Positions 17,492 to 27,186 of a stretch of DNA of 64,000 bases are shown here, piece after piece. The first letter of the stretch is position 1. The number at the start of each line of letters is the position of its first letter. The stretch lies in assembly GCA_039195135.1 (NCBI GenBank), contig JBCCVP010000002.1, positions 39,739 to 103,738 of the forward strand. Reading direction: 5' to 3'. A program made the position numbers and the translations under genes. This DNA is from JANQOZ01 sp039195135. Lineage in GTDB: Bacteria > Pseudomonadota > Gammaproteobacteria > Xanthomonadales > SZUA-38. The notes beneath the pieces were generated by a model, which saw only the letters and a list, made by a program, of their open reading frames with translations, was not told where the DNA came from and searched no databases.

Positions 17492-19021
17492 ATGACTTTT
17501 TCCCGGAAACTGTCCTGCCTGCTGCTCGCCACCGGTCTGCTGGGCCTCAACGCCCAGGCGGCTGACCTCAAGGCGCTGAATGCCGAGACCGCCCGCTACG
17601 CACACACCAACGGGGCTCAGATGCTGCGGGAGTTTCGCGAGTTTCTCAGCCTGCGCAACGTGTCCACCCGCGAGGAGGACATGCAGGCCAACGCAGCGTG
17701 GATCACCGACTATATCGAGCGCCGGGGTTTTACCTCAAAAGTGGTATCGGCCGGCCGCTCCCCCTACGTGCTGGCCCACCGCCACGTGGACGACTCGGCC
17801 CCCACGCTGCTGATCTACGCCCACTTTGACGGCCAGCCGGTGCTGCCGCCCAACTGGGCCACGCCGCCTTTTACGCCCACGCTCAAGGACGGCGCCGAGG
17901 TACTGGACTGGGAGCAGGCGCTGAGTGGCCCGCTCGATCCGGAGTGGCGGATCTACGCCCGCTCCGCCGGCGACGACAAGGCACCGGTCATCGCCCTGAT
18001 GCACGCCATCGACCTGCTGGCCGCCGGCGGCATCCCGCTAAGCGTCAACATCAAGCTGTTTCTGGACGGCGAAGAGGAGTTTGGCAGCCCCACCCTGCGC
18101 GGCATATTGGAGAACCACGCGGAGGAACTGGAAGCCGACCTCATGCTGTTCTGCGACGGCCCCATGCATCAGAGCCGGCAGCGGCAGGTGGTGTTCGGCG
18201 TGCGCGGCGACACGGCCGTCGACCTCACCACCTACGGCGCCATCCGGCCGCTGCATTCCGGCCACTACGGTAACTGGGCGCCCCACCCCACCGACAGCCT
18301 GATCCGCTTGCTGGCCACGCTGAAGGACGAGCAGGGCAACATTCTGGTGCCGGGCTACGCGGAGGAAATGACGCCCGTCAGCGACGCGGAGCGGGCCGCG
18401 GTGGCAGCTATGCCGCGCATCGAAGACCAGCTGCGTGATGAGCTTTATCTGGGTCGGCTGGAGGGGGACGGCCGCCGTCTTGAGGAACTGGTGATGCAGC
18501 CCGCCATTACCATCAAGGGCTTCCAGGCCGGCGGCGTGGGCCGCCAGGCACGCAACGTGATCATCTCCAGCGCCACCGCTGCCCTGGACCTGCGGCTGGC
18601 ACCCGGTCAGACGGTCCTCGGCGTGCAGCAGGCGCTGAACGCGCACTTTCGCGCCCAGGGTTACCACCTGGTCTTTGAGGACCCCACGCCGCGGCAGCGG
18701 CGGGCGCATCCGAAACTGCTGAAGGTCGACTACGGGGAAAAAGGCTACCGGGCTTTTCGCACCCGGCTGGACGGCGCGGAGGCGAAAAAGCTGGTGGGCC
18801 TGATCGAGGCGTTCGACGGCCAGCGTCCCCTGCTTACCCCGACCATGGGCGGCAGCCTCCCCATCTATCTGTTTGAGGACCTGCTCAAGCTGCCGATCAT
18901 CATCCTGCCGGTCGCCAACCACGACAATAATCAGCACGGCCGGGACGAAAACCTGCGGCTGGCCAACCTGTTTGACGCCGTGGGCCTTTACGCCGCGGTA
19001 CTTGCAGGCTACGGCGACTGA
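17492..19021 (+). CDS. Exported M20 family metallopeptidase (dipeptidase type)
   Basis: A 509-residue protein with a signal peptide (MTFSRKLSCLLLATGLLGLNAQA). M20 di-zinc motifs are present: LLIYAHFDGQPV with the first metal His and Asp, ARSAGDDKAPVIALMHA, and DGEEEFGS with the Glu pair. The dimerisation domain is the middle segment, and a terminal HDNNQHGRDENL supplies the last metal His. The length and DGEEEFGS motif suit the carnosinase-like dipeptidase group. Start ATG 17492 is preceded by AGGA at 17482; the upstream open frame overlaps the patatin gene. Likely a periplasmic peptide-scavenging enzyme. Confidence 0.88.
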   Translation: MTFSRKLSCLLLATGLLGLNAQAADLKALNAETARYAHTNGAQMLREFREFLSLRNVSTREEDMQANAAWITDYIERRGFTSKVVSAGRSPYVLAHRHVDDSAPTLLIYAHFDGQPVLPPNWATPPFTPTLKDGAEVLDWEQALSGPLDPEWRIYARSAGDDKAPVIALMHAIDLLAAGGIPLSVNIKLFLDGEEEFGSPTLRGILENHAEELEADLMLFCDGPMHQSRQRQVVFGVRGDTAVDLTTYGAIRPLHSGHYGNWAPHPTDSLIRLLATLKDEQGNILVPGYAEEMTPVSDAERAAVAAMPRIEDQLRDELYLGRLEGDGRRLEELVMQPAITIKGFQAGGVGRQARNVIISSATAALDLRLAPGQTVLGVQQALNAHFRAQGYHLVFEDPTPRQRRAHPKLLKVDYGEKGYRAFRTRLDGAEAKKLVGLIEAFDGQRPLLTPTMGGSLPIYLFEDLLKLPIIILPVANHDNNQHGRDENLRLANLFDAVGLYAAVLAGYGD

Positions 19022-19034
19022 CCAGTCCGAAGCA

Positions 19035-19053
19035 CCCCGGGTGAGACCCGGGG
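19035..19053. terminator. Hairpin after the M20 gene
   Basis: CCCCGGGT-GAG-ACCCGGGG forms an 8-bp stem 13 bp past the M20 stop. No T-run follows, so it is a weak terminator candidate. The loop region GGGTGAGACC is similar to the REP-like repeat arm at 59142. Confidence 0.35.
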
Positions 19054-19146
19054 GCCCGGCTCGCTGGCGGGCGCTTCCGCGGCGGGTCAGCTCAAGGCTT
19101 GCGCGTTTTGACCGATCTATCCGGTGGATATGCGCAGGTTTACGTC

Positions 19147-20541
19147 ATGTTGAGCGAATCCCCGGATTCCGGTCACGGCAGCGCGCCAGCGGAGAATCCG
19201 CCCACGCGGAATGACGACCGCCTGGCATGGCGCGCTTTGCAGATGATCTTTGCCCAGAACGGACCCGCCACCGCCGGCGGTGCCGCCTGCTTTGTGATGG
19301 TGTGCATCGCATTCTGGTACGTGGTGCCCGGCTGGGTGTTGATCGGCTGGGCGATCGCTTATGGCCTGGTCGTTTCCTATCGCTATCTGCGGATGGCCGA
19401 GTACGCCAAGACCCGGACACGGGATCCAGAGAAACTGGAGTCCTGGCTGACACGCATGGACCGGATGCAGCTGATGACCGGCGCGCTTTGGGGGGCGCTG
19501 CTGGCCCATCTGACGATGATCGGCAATGCCGGTCAGCTGGTGGTGGTCACCATCCTGATGACCGGACTGGTGACCGGCGGACTGCTGGCCTATTCCTCCC
19601 GGGAAAAAACGTTCGTGCTCTTCTCGTCCGCCATGAGCCTGCCGGTGATGGCCGGCATGCTCGCCCGGCCGGAGCCTCTTTACTTTGCCGCCGCCCTGGT
19701 GGGGCTGTGGTTCGTGTTTCTTAAATCTTGCGCCGGGAAGTTCAGCGAGTTCTACCTCCACTCGGTCACCCTGTCGCTGGAGAATAAGGACCTGGCCCGG
19801 GATCTTGAGCAACGCAACGCCCAGGTCACCGAGCTCAACGCAGCGCTTGAGGAAAAGGTGCAGCAGCTTGGCGAAGCCAACGAACGGCTGCTCGAGGAAC
19901 AGGACCGCATCGTGGCGTTTGCCTCGGAGCTGGATCGGCTCAGCACCACCGACTCCCTCACCGGCATCCCTAATCGGCGTCGTTTTGAACTGGTGCTGGA
20001 GCGCACCTGGGACAAGGCGATCCGGCATCGCCAGCCCATCGCGCTGATCCTGCTGGACATCGACCACTTCAAACCCTTCAACGATCATTATGGTCACCGC
20101 AGCGGCGACGATTGCCTGACGCGGGTGGCGCAGATCCTCGTGGCCACCGCCGGCCCCGACGCCACCGTGGCGCGCTACGGGGGAGAAGAGTTTGTCGTGA
20201 TCCTGGCGGACACGGGGCTGAAGCAGGCCAGCGACGTCAGCCACGCGCTGGTGCAGGCGGTTACCGACGCGGGTATTCCCCACGAGGCCAGCGGGACCGG
20301 CTTGCCTCACGTTACCGTCAGCGCCGGCCTGGCGGTGCACCGCCCCACGTACAGCTGCAGCTCCGCCGAGCTGATCGAAAACGCGGACGCGGCGCTCTAC
20401 CAGGCCAAAGATCGCGGCCGCAATCAGGTCGCCAGCGCGCAGACCGCCGGCCGTATCTCGCTGGATCCGCCGAAACAGATCGAACTCGACGACGGCTGGC
20501 CGGGGGATTACCGCCGCCGGGCCGAGGGCAAGCCCCGCTAG
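19147..20541 (+). CDS. Membrane-bound GGDEF diguanylate cyclase
   Basis: A 464-residue protein. An N-terminal module with about six hydrophobic segments (for example AACFVMVCIAFWYVV, MTGALWGALLAHLTM, FAAALVGLWFVFL) is followed by a coiled coil (residues about 215-265, ALEEKVQQLGEANERLLEEQ) and a GGDEF domain with an intact GGEEF active site (ARYGGEEFVVIL) that makes cyclic-di-GMP from GTP. The residue aligned with the I-site Arg is Ala (AGPDATVARYGG), so product feedback may be absent. I take ATG 19147 as start; a TTG at 19099 would add 16 residues. Ligand of the membrane module unknown. Confidence 0.85.
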   Translation: MLSESPDSGHGSAPAENPPTRNDDRLAWRALQMIFAQNGPATAGGAACFVMVCIAFWYVVPGWVLIGWAIAYGLVVSYRYLRMAEYAKTRTRDPEKLESWLTRMDRMQLMTGALWGALLAHLTMIGNAGQLVVVTILMTGLVTGGLLAYSSREKTFVLFSSAMSLPVMAGMLARPEPLYFAAALVGLWFVFLKSCAGKFSEFYLHSVTLSLENKDLARDLEQRNAQVTELNAALEEKVQQLGEANERLLEEQDRIVAFASELDRLSTTDSLTGIPNRRRFELVLERTWDKAIRHRQPIALILLDIDHFKPFNDHYGHRSGDDCLTRVAQILVATAGPDATVARYGGEEFVVILADTGLKQASDVSHALVQAVTDAGIPHEASGTGLPHVTVSAGLAVHRPTYSCSSAELIENADAALYQAKDRGRNQVASAQTAGRISLDPPKQIELDDGWPGDYRRRAEGKPR

Positions 20542-20594
20542 TCCGGAATTCGGGGTGGTCGTTCTCGCGGGAGGTTCGGCATTTGCCGGCAGCG

Positions 20595-21341
20595 CTACGC
20601 GCGATATTGACGGTAAATGTCGCGCACGTAATTCAGCGACGGGCGCACCGCCCAGCCTTTCACATCCTCGGCGATGGCTGGCGGCAGCACCACGTCCGCA
20701 TACTCCGGGTGGTTATCCGGATCCACCAGCGGCGCCAGCAGGCTGGCGGCGGCAAGATCGGCGCGACTGAAGGTATCGCCCAGCAGCACTTTCCTGCCGT
20801 CGCTGAGCAGCCCATCCAGCCAGTCCAGCTCCGTTTCCAAAATCGCTTTTGAGTCCAGACGCTGCTCCGGTCCCAGGTCCATGGCCTTGATCATAAGCTT
20901 GCGGATGGTGCTCCATCCCAGACGCACCTTCAGGTTTTCCAGCAGCGGCTGGCGGCGCAGAAAAATCGGCCGCACGGTTTCGGAGTGATTCACCAGCGCC
21001 TCGGAGTAGAAGTAGCGGCGCACGTGAATGCCGATCTTTTCATCAAGGCGCTTTTCGATGGCCAGCGCCTCCGACCGGTTTTGCGCACTGCTCAGTGCCG
21101 GACCGCGTGCTTCCCGCTCCTCCGCCCAACTGACGATATCCGCTGACCCCTGAAGCACCGCTTCGCCGGTTTCCATCATGGGCAGCGCGCCCCGCTTGAA
21201 GCCGAGAGACCGGGCCTTCTTGATGTGCGCCCCGGGCGCCAGCGTACTCAGCGTGTAATCGATGCCCCGGTAGTCCAGCGCCCAGCGGGCTTTCTCGCAG
21301 TAGTGGGAGATGGCAAAGATGTGGAGGACAGGTTTTGACAT
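20595..21341 (-). CDS. Glutathione S-transferase family protein
   Basis: A 248-residue protein with a thioredoxin-like N-terminus (PVLHIFAISHYCEKARWALDYRG, in which the SHYCEKARWAL segment fits bacterial GST-like proteins) and an all-helical C-terminal domain (DWLDGLLSDGRKVLLGDTFSRADLAAASLLAPL). The GST C-terminal N-capping region fits GDTFSRADL. It is cytoplasmic; it probably conjugates or reduces electrophiles with glutathione, with no specific substrate inferable. ATG 21341 is the family-consistent start; the longer open frame upstream adds non-homologous sequence. Confidence 0.85.
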   Translation of the reverse strand: MSKPVLHIFAISHYCEKARWALDYRGIDYTLSTLAPGAHIKKARSLGFKRGALPMMETGEAVLQGSADIVSWAEEREARGPALSSAQNRSEALAIEKRLDEKIGIHVRRYFYSEALVNHSETVRPIFLRRQPLLENLKVRLGWSTIRKLMIKAMDLGPEQRLDSKAILETELDWLDGLLSDGRKVLLGDTFSRADLAAASLLAPLVDPDNHPEYADVVLPPAIAEDVKGWAVRPSLNYVRDIYRQYRA

Positions 21342-21458
21342 GGGCGTGCGCGGCCGGTTGTTGGGACAATCCAGCGCAGTATCCCACAGGCCCCGCGGGG
21401 TTTGCTCACGGCCGGGGCGACTGCGATCATGGGCGCCCCCCAAAACGCCGGAAAGGTC

Positions 21459-23504
21459 ATGCGACGACTGTTTCTATTCCTGATTTTGCCCACCGCCGTG
21501 CTCGCGGCCGAGGCCGACCCAACTGCCTTCACCGGGCTGGATGTCTTTGAGCTGGAGGTTGCGGCGGACCCGCAGGTCGCGCCGGACGGCTCCCGCATTG
21601 CCTACACCCGCCGGTCCATGAACGTGATGGTCGATCGGCCGGTATCACAGATCTGGATCATCGATGTGGACGGCGACCGGCACCGCCCGCTGGTGACCGG
21701 CCCGGCCTCCTACAGCAGCCCCCGCTGGTCGCCGTCCGGGGATCGCCTCGCGTACGTCAGCAATGTCGAGGGTCGGGGTCCACAGATCCACGTTCGCTGG
21801 ATGGATACCGGGCAGACGGCGGTGGTGACCAACGTGCGCTCCGCGCCGGGTTCGGTCACCTGGTCGCCGGATGGTCGGCAGCTGGCTTTCAGCCGGTTTG
21901 TGGAGGCGGACGGTAAGCCGCTCGCAAGTCCGCCGAAGAAGCCGGAAGGCGCCAAGTGGGCACCGCCAGTAAAGGTCATCGACCGGATGCCCTATCGCTT
22001 TGACGGCGCCGGCTATCTGGACCCGGGTTTTAATCAGGTGTTTGTGGTTTCCGCGGAGGGCGGCACGCCGCGGCAGCTGACGCAGGGAAACTACAATCAT
22101 GGCGGCCGCCTGGCCTGGACCAGCGATGGGGCGCGGCTGATCCTGGCCGCCAACCGGCAGCCCGACGCCAACCATGACCCGGTGGAGAGCGAGCTGTGGT
22201 CGGTGGACGTTGCCAGCGGCGAGATGACCGCCCTGACCGACCGGAACGGACCGGACACAGCGCCGACAATCTCGCCCGGGGGAGACACCGTCGCTTACCT
22301 GGGATTTAATGACCGGCGCCTGGGGTACCAGTCCCCGGACGTCTACCTGCTGGATTTAGGCGACCGCACGTCCCGCAACCTGACGGAGACCTTTGACCGG
22401 CAGATTGACGACGTCCAGTGGGCCGGCCGCAACCGCCTGATGATCCAGTACGACGACCGCGGCCAGACCCACCTGGCCACGCTGACGCTCGACGGCACGA
22501 TCACCGAGGTGACCAACGATGTGGGCGGGGTAGCCCTGGGCCGCCCGTACACCTCCGGCGGATTTATGGTCAACCGCGGCGGCGTCTTCGCCTACACCGC
22601 CGGGCGGCCTGACCGGCCGGCAGACCTCGCCGCCGGCCGCCGCGGCAAGGTCCAGCGCCTGACGGATCTGAACGAAGACGCGCTGGGTCACAAGCAGCTC
22701 GCCGCCATCGAGGAGGTCACCTGGCCGTCAAAAGACGGCAAGTACGAAGTTCAGGGCTGGATCGCCAAACCGGCCGGCTTTGATCCGGAGCGGCGCTACC
22801 CGATGATCCTGGAGATCCACGGCGGACCGTTTGCCGCCTACGGACCCCAGTTTTCCCCGGAGGTACAGCTGTTTGCCACCGCCGGCTATCTGGTTTTCTA
22901 CGCCAACCCGCGGGGATCCACCAGCTACGGGGACGCGTTTGCCAACGAAATCCATCACAACTACCCCAATGAGGACTACGACGATCTCATGGCCGGCGTC
23001 GATACGCTCATTGAGCGCGGCCTGGTGGACCCGGACCGGCTGTTTGTCACCGGCGGCTCCGGCGGCGGGGTGCTCACCTCCTGGATCGTCGGCAAAACCC
23101 AGCGGTTCCGCGCCGCCGTGGTGGCCAAACCGGTGATCAACTGGATCAGTTTTACGCTCACCGCGGACGGCACTCACTTTTTCACCCGCTACTGGTTTGA
23201 GAAATTTCCCTGGGATGACCCGATGGCCTACTGGAAGCGGTCGCCGCTTTCGCTCGTGGGCAACGTCACTACCCCCACGGCCCTGCTGACCGGCGAAGCC
23301 GACTACCGCACGCCGATCTCCGAGTCGGAGCAGTACTACCAGGCGCTTAAGCTGAGAAAGGTGGACACGGCGCTGATCCGCATTCCCGAAGCCTCCCACG
23401 GCATCGCCGCGCGGCCATCCCATCTGATTGCCAAGATCGACAACATCGTGGCCTGGTTCGGCCGCTACGACGAGCAGCCGGAGGCCGCCGGGGAGGACGG
23501 TTGA
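21459..23504 (+). CDS. Exported S9 family prolyl-oligopeptidase-type peptidase
   Basis: A 681-residue protein with a signal peptide (MRRLFLFLILPTAVLAAEA), a WD40-like propeller (repeated TRRSM, SPRWSPSGDRLAYVSN, TPRQLTQGNYNHGGRLAWTSDG units) and a C-terminal alpha/beta-hydrolase domain. The catalytic Ser is in TGGSGGGVLT (family usually GGSYGG), the Asp in LTGEADYRTP and the His in EASHGIAARP. This places it with bacterial acylaminoacyl-peptidase-like dipeptidyl peptidases. Start ATG 21459 is preceded by GAAAGG. It is convergent with the MFS gene. Confidence 0.88.
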   Translation: MRRLFLFLILPTAVLAAEADPTAFTGLDVFELEVAADPQVAPDGSRIAYTRRSMNVMVDRPVSQIWIIDVDGDRHRPLVTGPASYSSPRWSPSGDRLAYVSNVEGRGPQIHVRWMDTGQTAVVTNVRSAPGSVTWSPDGRQLAFSRFVEADGKPLASPPKKPEGAKWAPPVKVIDRMPYRFDGAGYLDPGFNQVFVVSAEGGTPRQLTQGNYNHGGRLAWTSDGARLILAANRQPDANHDPVESELWSVDVASGEMTALTDRNGPDTAPTISPGGDTVAYLGFNDRRLGYQSPDVYLLDLGDRTSRNLTETFDRQIDDVQWAGRNRLMIQYDDRGQTHLATLTLDGTITEVTNDVGGVALGRPYTSGGFMVNRGGVFAYTAGRPDRPADLAAGRRGKVQRLTDLNEDALGHKQLAAIEEVTWPSKDGKYEVQGWIAKPAGFDPERRYPMILEIHGGPFAAYGPQFSPEVQLFATAGYLVFYANPRGSTSYGDAFANEIHHNYPNEDYDDLMAGVDTLIERGLVDPDRLFVTGGSGGGVLTSWIVGKTQRFRAAVVAKPVINWISFTLTADGTHFFTRYWFEKFPWDDPMAYWKRSPLSLVGNVTTPTALLTGEADYRTPISESEQYYQALKLRKVDTALIRIPEASHGIAARPSHLIAKIDNIVAWFGRYDEQPEAAGEDG

Positions 23505-23534
23505 TGCGCAGCGGCGGCACCAGCGGCTGACGCC

Positions 23535-24782
23535 TCAGGGTGGGCTGTCTTGCGTCGCCTCCGGCGGGGGCGGCGCGGGACGACAGACCAGCAGGTAAAG
23601 CGCCACCGCGAGCAGCGAAAAGCCGGCGGCCACCACAAAAGGTGCGCCGGGAAAATAAAGTCCCTTGTCGTCCGCCGCGAGGGTAAACAGGCCGTTGTAA
23701 ACCACCGGCGCCAGAATCATCGCCACGCTGACAAGCGCCGACAGGCCACCCTGCAGTTCGCCCTGGGCATCCTCGGGCACCCGCGCCGACATGTCCTGAC
23801 GAATGGCCGGGTCCTGCATCATGGAAATCAGCGCCAACGTCACCATCCCGTAGACGAACCAGGTCTGGGTGGCAAAGCCGATACCCGCAAGCGCCACCGC
23901 CTCCACCGCCAGCGCAATCCAGATGGCGTGGCGAACGCCCAGCCGGGGCAGCAGGAACTGAATCACCAGCGCCTGGGAAATAAACGCGATGACGCCGTAG
24001 TAGGCAATCGAATACCCCACCTGGGACTCGGTCCACGCAAACTTCTCTATTGCCACGTAGGCCCAGACGGTGGGATACACCCAGGTTGACAGCGCAGCGA
24101 GGAAAAACACCGGGAGCAGGGCACCCACCCCTGGCGTACGAAACAGCCGCAGCAGCGTGCCGAAGGTATTGGCCCGGGCCCACTCAAAGGGACGTCGCTT
24201 GGCCTCGGGCAGAGACTCCCGAACCACAAAATAGCCGTACAGCGCGTTTGCCAGCGCCAGTGCCGCTCCCGCGTAGAAGGGCAGCCGGACGTCGATGTCC
24301 CCAAGTATCCCGCCGATGCCGGGGCCAAAAATAAAGCCCGCGCCAAAGGCGGCGCCCAGCATCGCAAAACGCGTACCCCGTTTATCCGCCGGGGTTACGT
24401 CCGCCACGTAGGCATTGGTGGTGGAAAACGTGGACGCAAAGATGCCGGCAAACGCCCGCAGCAGCACAAACCCCCAGATGGTGCCGACAAACCCGAGAAT
24501 GAACAGATCAATGGCAAACGCGGACAGGGAGATGAGCAGCACCGGCCGGCGTCCGAAGCGGTCGGAAAGCGCGCCGACCACCGGTGAAAACACAAACTGC
24601 ATGACCGCGTAAACCACCAGCGCCAGCCCGCCCCAGCGGGATGCGTCGGCGATATCGCCGCCGGAAATCTCCATAATCAGCGCCGGCATCACCGGCGTGG
24701 TGAGACCGATCCCCATGGAGTTGATAAACGCGGTCACCATGAGAAAAACAAATGCCGCGCTGGTTGGCGGCGCTTCGGCCAT
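23535..24782 (-). CDS. TetA-like MFS drug efflux transporter
   Basis: A 415-residue protein with 12 predicted transmembrane helices. The N-terminus and the loop 2-3 motif GALSDRFGRRPVLL, plus GAAFGAGFIFGPGIGGILGD in helix 5, match the tetracycline-resistance MFS family (proton antiporter, 12 TM). The name TetA-like does not mean it confers tetracycline resistance; the substrate range is not readable from sequence. The C-terminal end is a short cytosolic Pro-rich tail. It is convergent with the S9 peptidase gene and divergent from the next gene by 282 bp. Confidence 0.85.
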   Translation of the reverse strand: MAEAPPTSAAFVFLMVTAFINSMGIGLTTPVMPALIMEISGGDIADASRWGGLALVVYAVMQFVFSPVVGALSDRFGRRPVLLISLSAFAIDLFILGFVGTIWGFVLLRAFAGIFASTFSTTNAYVADVTPADKRGTRFAMLGAAFGAGFIFGPGIGGILGDIDVRLPFYAGAALALANALYGYFVVRESLPEAKRRPFEWARANTFGTLLRLFRTPGVGALLPVFFLAALSTWVYPTVWAYVAIEKFAWTESQVGYSIAYYGVIAFISQALVIQFLLPRLGVRHAIWIALAVEAVALAGIGFATQTWFVYGMVTLALISMMQDPAIRQDMSARVPEDAQGELQGGLSALVSVAMILAPVVYNGLFTLAADDKGLYFPGAPFVVAAGFSLLAVALYLLVCRPAPPPPEATQDSPP

Positions 24783-25064
24783 GGCTTCGTTCGGCGCTGT
24801 CTCGCTAATGGCAGTTTCCCGGATGGCTAAGGTCGGCCGGAGATGCTCGGCCGCGCAGGATGGACTCAGGAGAATAGCACCGGCCCGGGCAAACCGGGAC
24901 CGCTTTTGTTGCGATTTCCGGTCGGCCGGCGGCGTTCATGCCTCCGGCGGGTCGAGCAAGAGGGTCGAGATAAAGTCCTGCGGCCGTACCACCAGAACCG
25001 AGCGATTTGCCAAGCTCCGGGGCAAAGTGGTTTGGTACACTGCCGGGGGGCGAGGAGGAGCCTT

Positions 25065-25856
25065 ATGACTGTGCTGCTAAGACCCGCTTTTCTTCTGCTT
25101 TGCCTGGCACCAGTTCCCGTTACCCAGGCGTCCATCACCAGCGGCTTCGGCGCGGTGGCGGACGTGGGCTTTTTCGACGACTGCCGCACCCTTTGCCTGC
25201 GACCGGGCGGGCTCACCGACCAGACCGTGAACGGCGGAGAGTTTTCCACCGGCACCGCCATCACGCTGACCTACAACCCCGCCCAAAGGGGCTTTGCGGC
25301 CGCCTCGTTTACCGGCGACGTGTTCAGCCCGGTGCTGCGGTCGAGCTCCCGCACGCCCGTGGACGCCGGCAACGCGATCGATGCCATCGCCACCGCGGTG
25401 CAGGGCTACACCTATCTTGGGGCTGCACCGGCGGACTACTCGGTACAGGTATCGTTAAGCGGCACCGTGGCGCAGCCGGCAAGCAACTCCGAAGGAGTGA
25501 TTCGCGGTCGGGCCGCGGTGTACAGATACGAAAACGCCCGCTTCAGCACCGACTTTTCTTCTTTCATCCTGGAGGAAGTAGCCAGCGAGGGCGAAGTGCT
25601 GGCCACGGCCCAGCTGTTCTTGCTGCCAACTCTGGATCTGAGCCAGGGCACGCTGGACTTCACCCTGAATCCCGGCGACGAAGTCTACGTCTGGATGCAG
25701 CTCAGCACCAAAAGTGAGCGCGGCGCCGTGGTGGACGCGACCAACACCTTCGACCTCACATTCACCGCTGGCGATGTGTCGATGCTCGGCGCCCAGGTTG
25801 TGGACGGGGTCGACCCCGTCAATCTGTTTGCAGACGGGTTTGAGGAAGCGGACTGA
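25065..25856 (+). CDS. Secreted protein with LFADGFE C-terminal tail
   Basis: A 263-residue protein with a signal peptide (MTVLLRPAFLLLCLAPVPVTQA), a mature part resembling choice-of-anchor proteins and PEP-CTERM proteins in general shape (repeats of Ser/Thr/Gly/Ala-rich beta strands) and a C-terminal LFADGFEEAD at residues 254-263. No transmembrane helix follows the tail. The ribosome site CGAGGAGGAG is strong. The same tail type appears at the ends of two other secreted proteins in the window. I recognise no enzymatic domain. The upstream longer frame is not used because the signal peptide starts here. Confidence 0.8.
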   Translation: MTVLLRPAFLLLCLAPVPVTQASITSGFGAVADVGFFDDCRTLCLRPGGLTDQTVNGGEFSTGTAITLTYNPAQRGFAAASFTGDVFSPVLRSSSRTPVDAGNAIDAIATAVQGYTYLGAAPADYSVQVSLSGTVAQPASNSEGVIRGRAAVYRYENARFSTDFSSFILEEVASEGEVLATAQLFLLPTLDLSQGTLDFTLNPGDEVYVWMQLSTKSERGAVVDATNTFDLTFTAGDVSMLGAQVVDGVDPVNLFADGFEEAD

Positions 25857-25869
25857 CGACCGCTGCTGA

Positions 25870-27132
25870 TCAGGCCCGGCCGGCGTCTTCCGTCGCCGGA
25901 TCAAACCGCTGCATCCAGTCCGCAAGGTCAGTCCCGCTGGGCTGCTGATACGCCTTCAATCCAAACTCGTCAAGAATCGCCAGCAGGTGATCAAACAGAT
26001 CTCCCTGAATCGCCTCGTAATCGCCCCAGGCGGTGGTGCTGGTAAAGCAGTAAAGCTCGATGGGGATACCGTCCGCCGCCGGCGCCAGCTGGCGCACCAG
26101 CAGCGTCATGTCCTTGCGGATCGAGGGGTGGTGGTCTAAATAGTTCGCCACGTAGGCGCGGAACGTGCCGAGGTTGGTCAGGCGCCGCAGGTTCACCTCG
26201 TCGTCCACCGGCAGCTCGAGCGCCGCGTTGTAGCGCTCGAGCTCCTCCCTTTTCCGGTCGATGTAGTCCCGCAGGAGCGCAAAGCGGCGAAAGTGCTCAA
26301 TCTCGTCCGGCGTTAAGAACCGAACGCTCTGCATGTCGATGGTGATAGACCGCTTGATGCGCCGGCCGCCGGACTCGGACATCCCGCGCCAGTTTCGGAA
26401 CGAGTCGGCGATGAGCTTGTGGGTTGGGATCGTGGTGATGGTTTTATCCCAGTTCTGCACTCGGATCGTGTGCAATGCCACGTCGATCACGTCACCGTCG
26501 GCGTTGTACTGGGGCATCTCGATCCAGTCGCCCCGGCGCACCATGTCGTTACCGGACAGCTGAATGGAGGCCACCAGCGACAAAATGGTGTCGCGGAATA
26601 CCAGCAGCAGCACCGCCGTCAGCGCGCCGAAGCCCGACAGCAGAATCACCGGCGACTTATTGATCAGCGCCGAGACCACTAAAATGGCGCCGAGGCAGTA
26701 CAGCACAATCTTGGCCACCTGCACGTAGCCTTTGATCGGTCGCCGCACCGCCTCCGGCCGCAGCTCGTAGATGCTGTTGGCGGTGGACAGCAGCGCGCTC
26801 ACCGCCATCACCAGCGCAATCACCGCGTAGGCGGCGCTGACGTTAGTGAGAATGGTCGCCGCCAGCTCCGGCAGGCCCGGCACCAGGCTGACGCCGACGT
26901 ACACCACACCGGCCGGAAGCACGTGAGCAATGCGGGCAAAAAATCGATGCTCGATCAGAAAGTCGTCCCAGCGCGTGGCGGTGGCCCGGGCAATACCGCG
27001 GGCGCCGCGCACCAGCAGCGACTTGGCAATGACGTCGACGATGGCGCCTACCAGCAGCAGCAAAGCCACCCCAGCGGTGGGAAGCAGGGCCGGATGAATC
27101 GCGTTCAGCGCTTCGCTGATCTGTTCGTACAT
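25870..27132 (-). CDS. MscS family mechanosensitive channel, YbdG-type
   Basis: A 420-residue protein with about five N-terminal transmembrane segments, then the pore helix and the MscS beta domain. Core motifs are GFGALTAVLLLVFRDTILSLVASIQLSGNDMVRRGDWIEMP followed by IPTHKLI. Length and layout match E. coli YbdG (415 residues), a hypo-osmotic stress channel, more than MscK. It has a cytoplasmic C-terminal domain. The gene is convergent with the upstream secreted-protein gene (13 bp apart) and divergent from rluE (54 bp apart). Confidence 0.88.
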   Translation of the reverse strand: MYEQISEALNAIHPALLPTAGVALLLLVGAIVDVIAKSLLVRGARGIARATATRWDDFLIEHRFFARIAHVLPAGVVYVGVSLVPGLPELAATILTNVSAAYAVIALVMAVSALLSTANSIYELRPEAVRRPIKGYVQVAKIVLYCLGAILVVSALINKSPVILLSGFGALTAVLLLVFRDTILSLVASIQLSGNDMVRRGDWIEMPQYNADGDVIDVALHTIRVQNWDKTITTIPTHKLIADSFRNWRGMSESGGRRIKRSITIDMQSVRFLTPDEIEHFRRFALLRDYIDRKREELERYNAALELPVDDEVNLRRLTNLGTFRAYVANYLDHHPSIRKDMTLLVRQLAPAADGIPIELYCFTSTTAWGDYEAIQGDLFDHLLAILDEFGLKAYQQPSGTDLADWMQRFDPATEDAGRA

Positions 27133-27186
27133 GGGAAGCCCGGGCGGTCGGAAACCGCGCTATTGTATCGCTGAAGGGACCTGCCG

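Noticed and set aside
15043..17571. 842-residue minus-strand open frame opposite the patatin gene
   Set aside because: It overlaps two well-supported plus-strand genes throughout and its sequence is Gln/Arg/Gly-rich shadow translation.
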